Source of the DNA: Alphaproteobacteria bacterium
Lineage (GTDB): Bacteria; Pseudomonadota; Alphaproteobacteria; UBA828
Direction: 5' to 3'
Assembly (NCBI GenBank): GCA_030604165.1
Contig: JAUVWK010000204.1
Coordinates: 1-5,660, forward strand
DNA length: 5,660 bases
Part shown: positions 1-5,442 of the stretch, one piece after another
Position numbering within the stretch: position 1 is the first letter of the stretch
Layout of the letters: each line of letters begins with the position of its first letter
Notes under the pieces: model-generated
The model's database searches: none
What the model was told of the DNA's origin: nothing
The model's input: only the letters and a program-made list of their open reading frames with translations
Translations under genes and position numbers: made by a program

Positions 1-305
1 AGGCACACGCCGATCAGCGCGTCGAGCTCGGGGTGCATCACGATGACATTAACGCCGAACGGCTTGTCGGTCCCGGCAAAGGTGCGCTCGATCTCCCGGT
101 CCAGAAGCTCGGGGCTCATGGATCCGGCGGCGATGACGCCGAAGCCGCCCGCGTTGGAGATCGCCGCCACGAGACGGTGCTCGGAAACCCAGGACATGGC
201 GCCGCCCAGGATGGCGTACTCGGTGCCGAGAAACGCCCGGCCCCGCGCCCAGAGCCGATCCAGGCGCGCATAAGCCGCGTCGCGCGTCTCCCGATCAGTC
301 GTCAT
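1..305 (-). CDS. Nitronate monooxygenase-family FMN protein (2-nitropropane dioxygenase-like), N-terminal part
   Basis: This is a partial gene: 101 codons are visible and it runs off the left edge. Family members are FMN-dependent TIM-barrel enzymes that oxidise alkyl nitronates to carbonyl compounds and nitrite; many bacterial members are annotated so without a proven substrate. Seen here: a short N-terminal helix region, then ILGGAMSWVSE (residues 32-42), the NAGGFGVIA glycine-rich stretch (51-59) typical of the flavin-binding region, and PFGVNVIVMHPELD (82-95). The ATG at 303-305 lies inside the last codons of lysC, in another frame, giving an 11-bp overlap. This suggests translational coupling and one transcript with lysC. 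In several alphaproteobacteria I would expect ptsP after lysC, so this neighbour is a variant. Family assignment is firm; true substrate is unknown. The catalytic region is outside the window. Confidence 0.85.
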   Translation of the reverse strand, partial: MTTDRETRDAAYARLDRLWARGRAFLGTEYAILGGAMSWVSEHRLVAAISNAGGFGVIAAGSMSPELLDREIERTFAGTDKPFGVNVIVMHPELDALIGVC

Positions 306-1515
306 CCAGGCCGTAGGCCGTATGCAGGCTGCGAACCGCCAGCTCGGTGTACTCCTCGGCGATCAAGACGCTGATCTTGATTTCCGAGGTGGATATGACC
401 TGAATATTGATGCCCTTGTCGGCGAGCGTGGCAAACATGGTGCTCGCCACGCCCGCGTGGCTGTGCATGCCGACGCCGATGACCGAGACCTTGACCACGT
501 TGGGATCGGCCACCAGCCGCTCGAACTCCAGCTTCGATCGGGCCGCCTCGAGCGCGGCAATGGATTGCTCCAGTTGGTTCTGCGCCACCGTGAAGGTGAT
601 GTCGGTCGATTTGCCGTCGTCGGAAACGTTCTGCACGATCATGTCCACATTGATGCCCGCGTCCGAGAGCGGACCGAACAGGGTGGCGGCGACGCCGGGG
701 CGATCCGCCACCTTGACCACCGTGATCTTGGCCTCGTCGCGCGCGTAGGCAATGCCGCTGACCAGCTCCTGTTCCACGATTTCGTCCTCGTCTACCACCA
801 TGGTGCCGGGGTTATCGGAAAAACTGGACAAAACCTGAAGCGGCACCCGGTGCTTCATGGCCATGGCGACGGAGCGGGTTTGCAGCACTTTGGCCCCGAC
901 CGACGCCATCTCCAGCATTTCCTCGTAGGTGATCTTATTCAGCTTACGCGCCTTCGCAACGATGCGGGGGTCGCTCGTGAACACGCCCTCGACGTCGGTA
1001 TAGATGTCGCAGCGCTCGGCGCCGAGCGCGGCGGCGAGCGCCACCGCCGTGGTGTCGGTGCCGCCGCGGCCGATCGTCGTGATCCGCCCCAGCGGGCCAA
1101 TGCCCTGAAAGCCGGCCACCACCGGCACCTCGCCACGGCCCAGCCGCCGGTGAAGCTCGGTCACCGCGATCTGTTCGATGCGCGCGCCGCCGTGCACGCC
1201 GTCGGTTCGAAGCGGGATTTGCCAGCCGAGCCACGAGCGCGCCGTGACGCCGAGAGTCTGGAGCGCGATCGCCAGCAGGCCGGCGGTAACCTGCTCGCCG
1301 GTGGAGACCACGGTGTCGTATTCGCGGGTATCGTGGATCGGCGCCATGTCGGAGACCAAGGCGGCCAGCTGATCCGTGATTCCGGCCATGGCCGAGAGCA
1401 CGACCGCCACCTGATTGCCCTCGTCCACGGCCGCCTTGACCCGCGCGGCAACGGCACGGATGCGGTCGAGATCCGCAACCGAGGTGCCGCCAAATTTCTG
1501 CACGATCAATGCCAT
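295..1515 (-). CDS. lysC: Aspartate kinase (aspartokinase)
   Basis: A 406-residue aspartokinase that phosphorylates L-aspartate with ATP, the first step toward lysine, diaminopimelate, threonine and methionine; cytoplasmic. Visible motifs: KFGGTSV (residues 7-13), STGEQ (71-75), GRGGTDTTA (149-157), YTDVEGVFTSDPR (172-184) and MASVGAKVLQTRS (203-215). The C-terminus carries two ACT domains (about 264-330 and 344-406), including NVDMIVQNVSDDG, TDITFT and INIQVISTSEIKISVL. These normally bind lysine and/or threonine for feedback inhibition. Length and architecture fit the monofunctional ACT-regulated class; no homoserine dehydrogenase is fused. The frame is open upstream to 1764, but the family begins at MALIVQKFGG, so I use ATG 1513-1515; a weak GGGAC lies about 9 nt upstream. 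It is divergent from ubiG and overlaps the next gene by 11 bp. Identity is very secure. Confidence 0.97.
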   Translation of the reverse strand: MALIVQKFGGTSVADLDRIRAVAARVKAAVDEGNQVAVVLSAMAGITDQLAALVSDMAPIHDTREYDTVVSTGEQVTAGLLAIALQTLGVTARSWLGWQIPLRTDGVHGGARIEQIAVTELHRRLGRGEVPVVAGFQGIGPLGRITTIGRGGTDTTAVALAAALGAERCDIYTDVEGVFTSDPRIVAKARKLNKITYEEMLEMASVGAKVLQTRSVAMAMKHRVPLQVLSSFSDNPGTMVVDEDEIVEQELVSGIAYARDEAKITVVKVADRPGVAATLFGPLSDAGINVDMIVQNVSDDGKSTDITFTVAQNQLEQSIAALEAARSKLEFERLVADPNVVKVSVIGVGMHSHAGVASTMFATLADKGINIQVISTSEIKISVLIAEEYTELAVRSLHTAYGLDDD

Positions 1516-1620
1516 CTGCTTCGTCCCGCGGAGCGCTCGCTTGCGAACGCCGAGGCCGAACCGGTGCCGCGCTCGTCTCTTGGGAATGCCGCCGGCGCGA
1601 GAGCCTGGGAGGGCCGCCTG

Positions 1621-1649
1621 TTGCCGGGCGCAAGGCGCGTATTCATACT
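1621..1649 (+). promoter_or_regulatory. Candidate sigma-70-type promoter for ubiG
   Basis: TTGCCG (1621-1626) and CATACT (1644-1649) are separated by exactly 17 bp. Each matches the TTGACA/TATAAT consensus at 4 of 6 positions. It would give a leader of roughly 48 nt before the ubiG ATG at 1704. The prediction is by eye; no transcription start is known. Confidence 0.38.
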
Positions 1650-1670
1650 GTGTTCGATTCGCCGAAGCAA
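1642..1670 (-). promoter_or_regulatory. Candidate sigma-70-type promoter for lysC
   Basis: On the minus strand TTGCTT (1665-1670) and TATGAA (1642-1647) are separated by 17 bp. Transcription would start near 1635 and leave a lysC leader of about 120 nt. I see no lysine-riboswitch-like structure in that leader. The -10 hexamer shares bases with the -10 of the opposing ubiG candidate, so the two promoters would compete for polymerase. Confidence 0.42.
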
Positions 1671-1703
1671 GTATGCCCCGCGTGGAGCAAAGGCCGAAAG
1701 CCG

Positions 1704-2528
1704 ATGTCGGAGCCAAGCCGCCATAGCGCCGAACCGCCGCCGCCGGACCCGGCGGAGGCCGCAAGCGTCGACCCCGACGAGGTGGCGCGCTTCGCGGCGC
1801 TAGCCGAGCGCTGGTGGGATTCGCACGGCGCCTTTCGGCCCCTGCACGCGCTCAACCCGGTGCGCATCGGCTATCTGCGCGACCGGCTTTGCGCCGCGCT
1901 CGGCCGCGACCCCAAGGCGCCGCACCCCCTGACGGGGCTACGTCTGCTCGACGTCGGTTGCGGCGGCGGCCTGATCGCGGAACCGATGGCGCGGCTCGGC
2001 GCCGCCGTCGTCGGCATCGACGCGGCGGCCGAGAACATCGCTGTCGCGAAGCTGCACGCCGCTCAGTCGGAGCTCGCCATCGACTACCGCCACGACGCGC
2101 CGGAGGCGCTGGCGGCAGGCGGCGAGCGCTTCGACGCCGTGCTGGCGCTCGAAGTGGTGGAGCATGTCGCGGACTTGCGCGGCTTTTTGGGCGCCTGCGC
2201 GGCGCTGCTGGAACCGGGCGGCGCGATCTGCCTGGCGACGCTCAACCGCACCGCGGCCGCCTATCTGCTCGGCGTCGTCGCCGCCGAGCGCCTGCTGCGC
2301 TGGCTCCCCGCCGGCACCCACCAGTGGGACAAATTCGTCCGCCCGGCCGAGCTGGTGCGGCTGTTGCGCGACGAGGGCGTGACGATGCAAGACCTCAGCG
2401 GCGTGTTCTACGACCCGCTACGCGACCGCTGGGTGCTTGGCCGGAACCTGCAAGTGAATTATCTCGCCTTCGGCGTCAAGCGCGGAAAGTGTGGCAGAAA
2501 GGGTGGCAGGGAAGCTCAGGCGTCGTGA
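1704..2528 (+). CDS. ubiG: Bifunctional ubiquinone O-methyltransferase UbiG (3-demethylubiquinol / polyprenyl-hydroxyphenol methylase)
   Basis: A 274-residue class I SAM-dependent methyltransferase. UbiG performs both O-methylations of the ubiquinone ring and works at the inner face of the cytoplasmic membrane. Seen here: the UbiG-type N-terminus VDPDEVARFAALAERWWD (22-39) and FRPLHALNPVR (44-54), SAM motif I LLDVGCGGGL (81-90), the ribose-binding acidic D106, EVVEHV, ATLNRT, and a UbiG-specific C-terminal block HQWDKFVRP followed by YDPLRDRW and VNYLAFG. The frame is open further upstream, but ATG 1704 gives the family-sized protein and removes about 65 codons lying in lysC promoter/leader DNA. 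It stands alone on the plus strand, divergent from lysC as in many alphaproteobacteria. The basic tail KRGKCGRKGGREAQAS looks longer than usual and overlaps the convergent DUF1178 gene by 13 bp. Confidence 0.95.
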   Translation: MSEPSRHSAEPPPPDPAEAASVDPDEVARFAALAERWWDSHGAFRPLHALNPVRIGYLRDRLCAALGRDPKAPHPLTGLRLLDVGCGGGLIAEPMARLGAAVVGIDAAAENIAVAKLHAAQSELAIDYRHDAPEALAAGGERFDAVLALEVVEHVADLRGFLGACAALLEPGGAICLATLNRTAAAYLLGVVAAERLLRWLPAGTHQWDKFVRPAELVRLLRDEGVTMQDLSGVFYDPLRDRWVLGRNLQVNYLAFGVKRGKCGRKGGREAQAS

Positions 2529-2995
2529 CGCGGCAGCCAGGGAACCTGACCGATCTCGATGCCTTCCTCGAGCAGACTGCGCGTCTCTTCCGGCGTCGCG
2601 TCGCCGTAGATGTTGCGCTTTTCGACCTCGCCGTGGTGGATCTTGCGGGCTTCCTCGGGAAAACGCTCGCCGACATGATCGAAATGCTTCTCGACGACCT
2701 CGCGCACGGCATGCAGCGCGCGCATGGCCTCGGCCATCTGCTTGGCCGGTTCGCTCTCTTTTGCCGCTTCGGGCTTTGGCGACCGACGCGACCCCTGAGT
2801 CTCTGGCGCCTGGGGCCGTACGTCGCGCTTGCGCACGGCCACATTGGGCGCCATCGGCGCCTTGGCCACCTTGGTGTCGCCGCAAATCGGACACTGCACC
2901 TCGCGCGCGGCGACTTGGCTCTCATAGGTCGCGCTGTCGGCGAACCACGCCTCGAAGACGTGATCGTCGCGGCATTTGAGATCGAAGACAATCAT
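2516..2995 (-). CDS. DUF1178 family protein, putative zinc-ribbon
   Basis: A 159-residue cytoplasmic protein of unknown function in the DUF1178 family. The N-terminus MIVFDLKC...HVFEAWF is diagnostic. C8, H12, C35 and C38 (the last pair in CPICGD) could form a zinc-ribbon-like site. They are followed by KAPMAPNVAV, a charged low-complexity linker (about 62-90), and a conserved C-terminal domain with FPEEARKIHHGEVEKR, YGDATPEE and IGQVPWLP. The frame continues upstream to a TTG at 3103, adding 36 residues that look unlike the family, so ATG 2993-2995 is chosen. No good Shine-Dalgarno sequence is visible, so the start rests on homology. In relatives it usually sits directly after the NIT1-like hydrolase in one operon. 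Here a methyltransferase on the other strand separates them, so it needs its own promoter. Its last 13 bp overlap the ubiG end. Confidence 0.9.
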   Translation of the reverse strand: MIVFDLKCRDDHVFEAWFADSATYESQVAAREVQCPICGDTKVAKAPMAPNVAVRKRDVRPQAPETQGSRRSPKPEAAKESEPAKQMAEAMRALHAVREVVEKHFDHVGERFPEEARKIHHGEVEKRNIYGDATPEETRSLLEEGIEIGQVPWLPRHDA

Positions 2996-3054
2996 GAACC
3001 CAAGTCTCGTCTCGGCTTGTACCTTTGCAAGGCGCATCGTCGCGTTACAGTGTC

Positions 3055-3075
3055 GCACGAATTCATTAATCGTGC
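3055..3075. promoter_or_regulatory. 21-bp inverted repeat, possible operator in a divergent promoter region
   Basis: GCACGA (3055-3060) and TCGTGC (3070-3075) are perfect 6-bp arms around the AT-rich 9-bp centre ATTCATTAA. The centre-to-centre distance of the arms is 15 bp. The repeat lies in the 122-bp gap between the divergent DUF1178 and methyltransferase genes, beside an AT-rich stretch containing AATAAT (3083-3088), a possible -10 for the plus strand without a convincing -35. A dimeric regulator site is plausible; a chance palindrome is not excluded. Confidence 0.35.
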
Positions 3076-3104
3076 TTACCTGAATAATATAGTGCCGATT
3101 CAAT

Positions 3105-3110
3105 AAGGTG
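3105..3110 (+). promoter_or_regulatory. Shine-Dalgarno site of the 3118 methyltransferase gene
   Basis: AAGGTG lies 7 nt before ATG 3118-3120, which supports that start. Confidence 0.6.
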
Positions 3111-3117
3111 CAAGACG

Positions 3118-3651
3118 ATGGGCCGACCCAAGGGACATCACGACACGGGAACGTCCGCCTGGATCAAGCGGTTTGCGCCGCTGATTCCGCCGGGTGGAAC
3201 GGTTCTGGACCTGGCCTGCGGGCTGGGCCGGCATAGCCGCTATTTGCTGCGTCGGGGACATCCCGTGGTGGCGCTCGATATCGACGTCTCGGCGCTCGAC
3301 AAGCTGCGCCACCGCGCCAAGCTCGAGATCGTCCAGACCGACCTGGAGGCGGGCGAACCCTGGCCCCTGCCCGGGCGCCGCTTCGCCGCCGTGGTCGTGA
3401 CCAACTACCTGTACCGGCCCATCTTTCCCGAGCTCCTGAACAGCGTGGAACCCGGCGGCGTGCTGCTCTACGAGACCTTCGCGGCGGGCAACGAATGCTT
3501 CGGCCGGCCGCGCAACCCCGATCATCTGCTGCAGCGGGGCGAGTTGCTGGCGCTGTTGCGCGGGCACATGGTCATCATTGCCTATGAAGACATCGTGGTG
3601 TCCGGCGAACGGCGCGCCGCGGTGCAACGGGTGTGCGCGCGCCAGCCGTGA
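3118..3651 (+). CDS. Class I SAM-dependent methyltransferase, small TehB-like, substrate unknown
   Basis: A 177-residue single-domain Rossmann-fold methyltransferase, probably cytoplasmic. Visible: SAM motif I VLDLACGLGRHS (residues 29-40), acidic D54 at the end of strand beta-2 (VALDIDVSALD), an acidic position in QTDLEAGEPWPL, then VVVTNYLYRPIFPELL and PGGVLLYETFAAGNE. The TNYL-(W/Y)-RP and LLYETFAAGNE blocks match a family often annotated only as 'methyltransferase domain protein' in beta- and alphaproteobacteria; its substrate is, to my knowledge, not established. ATG 3118 has a good upstream SD. The gene points against the DUF1178/hydrolase/comF direction, sits between two genes that are usually adjacent, and ends 7 bp from the convergent hydrolase gene. 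It is probably a single-gene transcript and a later insertion, although base composition does not look foreign. Confidence 0.88.
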   Translation: MGRPKGHHDTGTSAWIKRFAPLIPPGGTVLDLACGLGRHSRYLLRRGHPVVALDIDVSALDKLRHRAKLEIVQTDLEAGEPWPLPGRRFAAVVVTNYLYRPIFPELLNSVEPGGVLLYETFAAGNECFGRPRNPDHLLQRGELLALLRGHMVIIAYEDIVVSGERRAAVQRVCARQP

Positions 3652-3658
3652 GCGGGCT

Positions 3659-4540
3659 TTAGGAGCCGGCGGCGCCCCGCACCAACGTCGGTGTCGGCGC
3701 CTCGCCCGGCGCCTGGCCCGGCGCCTGGAAAGTCCGGTCATGCGCCAGCGCCGGAATGGCGCCGCGGGCGCGCGCGATCTTGGCCGGGTCGATGTCGGCG
3801 ACGATGTACCCGACCCCCTCGCCGCCGTCGGCCAGCACCTCGCCCCAGGGATCGACGATCAGCGAATGGCCGTAGGTCCGGCGCCCGCCCGAATGGCTGC
3901 CGCACTGGTTGGGCGCGATGACATAGCTGCCGCACTCGATGGCCCGGGCGCGCAGCAAGACATGCCAATGGGCCTCGCCGGTGACCTTGGTGAAGGCCGC
4001 CGGCACCGAGATGACATCCGCGCCGGCATGGGCGAGGGCGCGATAAAGCTGCGGAAAGCGCAGATCGTAACAGACCGTGAGACCGAGCTTGCCCCATGGC
4101 GTCGCGGCGACCACGGCCTGCTCGCCGGGCTGGAACAAGGCGGATTCGCGATGCGATTCGCCGTTCGGCAGATCGACGTCGAACATGTGAATCTTGTCGT
4201 AGCTGGCGACCACGGCGCCCGTGTCGTCGAGCAGCACCGAGCGGTTGGCCACCTTGCCCTGCGCCGCCGCGGCGCCGAGCGAGCCGACCAGCAGCCAAGC
4301 GCCGGTCTCGCGGGCGAGAGCGCCGAAGGCCTGGCGCGCCGGATGCTGCTCCAGCGGCGCCGCCTGGGCCCGCACCACGGCGCCGCGGTGCTCCATCAGC
4401 GCCGCGTTTTCGGGCAGCGCGATGAGCTGCGCCCCCTCGGCGCGGGCCGCGCGCACCAGCTCGCTCGCCGCGCCGATGTTGGCCGCCATGTCCTGGCCGC
4501 CGTTGGGCTGCACGCATGCAACACGGAATGCCTGTGCCAT
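3659..4540 (-). CDS. Carbon-nitrogen hydrolase, NIT1-like (probable deaminated glutathione amidase)
   Basis: A 293-residue nitrilase-superfamily amidase. The catalytic triad is visible: E44 in ALPEN, K116 in SYDKIHMFDV and C157 in VCYDLRFP. The KIHMFDVDLPNGESHRES block, AFTKVTGEAHWHVLLRARAIE and RRTYGHSLIVDPWG fit the Nit1 subgroup, known in yeast and mammals to hydrolyse deaminated glutathione; that activity here is inferred. A GTG directly before ATG 4538-4540 also opens the frame, but the strong SD at 4545-4552 is spaced for the ATG. The C-terminal tail after the hydrolase fold contains tandem (Q/E)APG units from a 12-bp DNA repeat and is unlikely to be catalytic. In relatives grxC lies upstream and DUF1178 downstream in one operon; here grxC is absent and the methyltransferase intervenes. 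The 127-bp upstream gap contains two hairpins. Confidence 0.94.
   Translation of the reverse strand: MAQAFRVACVQPNGGQDMAANIGAASELVRAARAEGAQLIALPENAALMEHRGAVVRAQAAPLEQHPARQAFGALARETGAWLLVGSLGAAAAQGKVANRSVLLDDTGAVVASYDKIHMFDVDLPNGESHRESALFQPGEQAVVAATPWGKLGLTVCYDLRFPQLYRALAHAGADVISVPAAFTKVTGEAHWHVLLRARAIECGSYVIAPNQCGSHSGGRRTYGHSLIVDPWGEVLADGGEGVGYIVADIDPAKIARARGAIPALAHDRTFQAPGQAPGEAPTPTLVRGAAGS
3696..3731. repeat. 12-bp tandem repeat, three units, in the hydrolase C-terminal tail
   Basis: Units start at 3696, 3708 and 3720: GGCGCCTCGCCC, GGCGCCTGGCCC and GGCGCCTGGAAA. Twelve bases keep frame, so on the minus strand they encode repeating QAPG/EAP units after the conserved hydrolase domain. Such a repeat can change copy number by slippage without breaking the gene. 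Confidence 0.8.
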
Positions 4541-4544
4541 CACG

Positions 4545-4552
4545 TCACCTCC
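4545..4552 (-). promoter_or_regulatory. Strong Shine-Dalgarno site of the hydrolase gene
   Basis: Minus-strand GGAGGTGA is a near-perfect anti-16S match. The GGAGG core ends 7 nt before ATG 4538-4540. The overlapping GTG at 4541-4543 would be too close, so the site decides the start. Confidence 0.8.
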
Positions 4553-4564
4553 AGTGGCCCGAAT

Positions 4565-4590
4565 CCGAAATTCGCTTTATCGAATTTCGG
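4565..4590. repeat. Perfect 10-bp inverted repeat (hairpin) upstream of the hydrolase gene
   Basis: CCGAAATTCG (4565-4574) and CGAATTTCGG (4581-4590) are exact reverse complements around a 6-nt loop. On the minus strand it lies 12 nt before the hydrolase SD, so it may be a 5'-UTR hairpin or a protein-binding dyad. No U-tract follows it in either direction, so it is not a classic intrinsic terminator. The same CCGAAATTCG word recurs in the neighbouring dyad at 4635-4644. Confidence 0.75.
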
Positions 4591-4617
4591 CTCAGAAGGG
4601 ACACTAACGATTTGAAT

Positions 4618-4659
4618 CTAGTGTGATTCAGCTGCCGAAATTCGGCACCATCACACTAG
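4618..4659. repeat. 42-bp composite palindrome between comF and the hydrolase gene
   Basis: The outer arms CTAGTGTGAT (4618-4627) and ATCACACTAG (4650-4659) are perfect 10-bp reverse complements. Inside them lies a second dyad, TGCCGAA-A-TTCGGCA (4633-4647). A cruciform or long RNA hairpin with an internal loop is possible. It ends 9 bp from the comF stop, so it may serve as a 3' structure for comF mRNA, but no run of U follows. A nearby ACACTA (4601-4606) adds a third partner for TAGTGT. Confidence 0.75.
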
Positions 4660-4668
4660 TGCCCCCGA

Positions 4669-5442
4669 TCATGCCGTGCGCGCGGGCGTCCGCGCAAGGG
4701 TGAGCACATCCACCGCGGCGGCGCCGGCATCCAGGAGCGCGGCGGCGCAGGCCGAGACGGTGGCGCCGGTGGTCAGCACGTCGTCGACCAGCAGCACACG
4801 CTTGCCTTGCAGCGCCGCGCGCCGCGCCGGCCTGACGCGAAAGGCGCCGCGCACGTTGAGGCGCCGCGCCGCCGCGGAGAGCCGCGCCTGCGGGGCGGTG
4901 GCGCGCCGGCGCAGCAGCAGATCCTGGCACACCGGCAGCCCTGAGCGCCGACCCAGCGCGGCGGCCAACAGCGCCGATTGGTTGAAGCGGCGACCGAACA
5001 GCCGCCAGCGGTGCAACGGCACCGGGGCGAGCAGCTCGACGTCGGCGAGCAAGGCGGCGCCGGCGCGGGTCATCCAGTCGGCGAAGCTGGGCGCCAGATA
5101 GGTGCGGTCCGCCATCTTGAAGCCGAGCACCAGGCTGCGCCCGACGCTATGGTAGAGGATGGCGGCCCGCGCCCGCTCGAAGGCGGGCGGCGCGCGCAGG
5201 CAGGCGGCGCACTGCGTCTCCGGCTCCACTTCGAATTCGAACGGCATGCCGCAGCAGGCGCAGAGCGGCGCGCCGATGAAGCCGACCTGGCGCCAGCAGG
5301 CGGCGCAGAGGCGCCCCGGCGCGTCGACCGGCGCGTGGCAGGCGCTGCATTGCGGCGGCAGCAGTGCGGTGAGGATATTCAATGCAACACGGTGAACGCA
5401 CCTGAAACAATGTAACCGCCGATTCGCGTGTATTTTTCCCAC
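4669..5442 (-). CDS. comF: ComF family protein (phosphoribosyltransferase-like with N-terminal zinc-finger region)
   Basis: A 257-residue ComF/GntX-family protein. Members carry a Cys-rich N-terminus and a type I phosphoribosyltransferase fold; in competent bacteria ComFC helps import of transforming DNA, but the biochemical role in alphaproteobacteria is unsettled. Seen here: four CxxC-type pairs (C32/C35, C46/C49, C61/C64, C78/C81), PVPLHRWRLFGRRFNQSALLA, and the PRPP loop VLLVDDVLTTGAT (216-228). No membrane segment is evident. The start is uncertain. GTG 5440-5442 has GGGAG 4 nt upstream but gives about 20 residues (including an extra HCFRC) unlike usual ComF N-termini; TTG 5380-5382, giving about 237 residues beginning LNILTALLPPQC, matches the family better but lacks an obvious SD. 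The upstream DNA appears to belong to an integrative element, which may explain this. It points toward the hydrolase gene, 128 bp away. Confidence 0.9.
   Translation of the reverse strand: MGKIHANRRLHCFRCVHRVALNILTALLPPQCSACHAPVDAPGRLCAACWRQVGFIGAPLCACCGMPFEFEVEPETQCAACLRAPPAFERARAAILYHSVGRSLVLGFKMADRTYLAPSFADWMTRAGAALLADVELLAPVPLHRWRLFGRRFNQSALLAAALGRRSGLPVCQDLLLRRRATAPQARLSAAARRLNVRGAFRVRPARRAALQGKRVLLVDDVLTTGATVSACAAALLDAGAAAVDVLTLARTPARTA

Noticed and set aside
1516..1635. Lysine riboswitch or attenuator in the lysC leader
   Set aside because: The leader is long enough, but I could not see the conserved lysine-riboswitch core or a terminator hairpin with a U-tract.
1516..1764. 83-residue N-terminal extension of lysC
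   Set aside because: The extension is Arg/Ala-rich, crosses both promoter candidates and the ubiG start, and aspartokinases begin at the MALIVQKFGG position.
322..1803. A 493-codon open frame on the plus strand, opposite lysC
   Set aside because: It is antisense to a certain lysC, is rich in R, G, H and D as expected from complementing GC-rich codons, and shows no recognisable domain.
3066..3080. CtrA box (TTAA-N7-TTAA) in TTAATCGTGCTTACC
   Set aside because: Only the first half-site is intact; the second is TACC at the required spacing.
2996..3103. Longer DUF1178 protein from TTG 3103
   Set aside because: The added 36 residues are unlike the family, which starts at MIVFDLKC, and they would cover the divergent promoter region.
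1814..3106. A 430-codon open frame on the plus strand spanning ubiG and DUF1178
   Set aside because: It covers ubiG in another frame and DUF1178 antisense; the low-complexity R/A/G-rich translation is a shadow.
3100..3741. A 213-codon open frame on the minus strand opposite the methyltransferase
   Set aside because: It is antisense to a recognisable methyltransferase and runs into the hydrolase gene end; no motif is visible.
4516..5392. 11-bp direct repeat ATGCAACACGG at 4516-4526 and 5382-5392, as possible att sites
   Set aside because: Both copies lie in or at the start of genes and encode the same Arg-Val-Ala triplet on the minus strand, so coincidence is enough.
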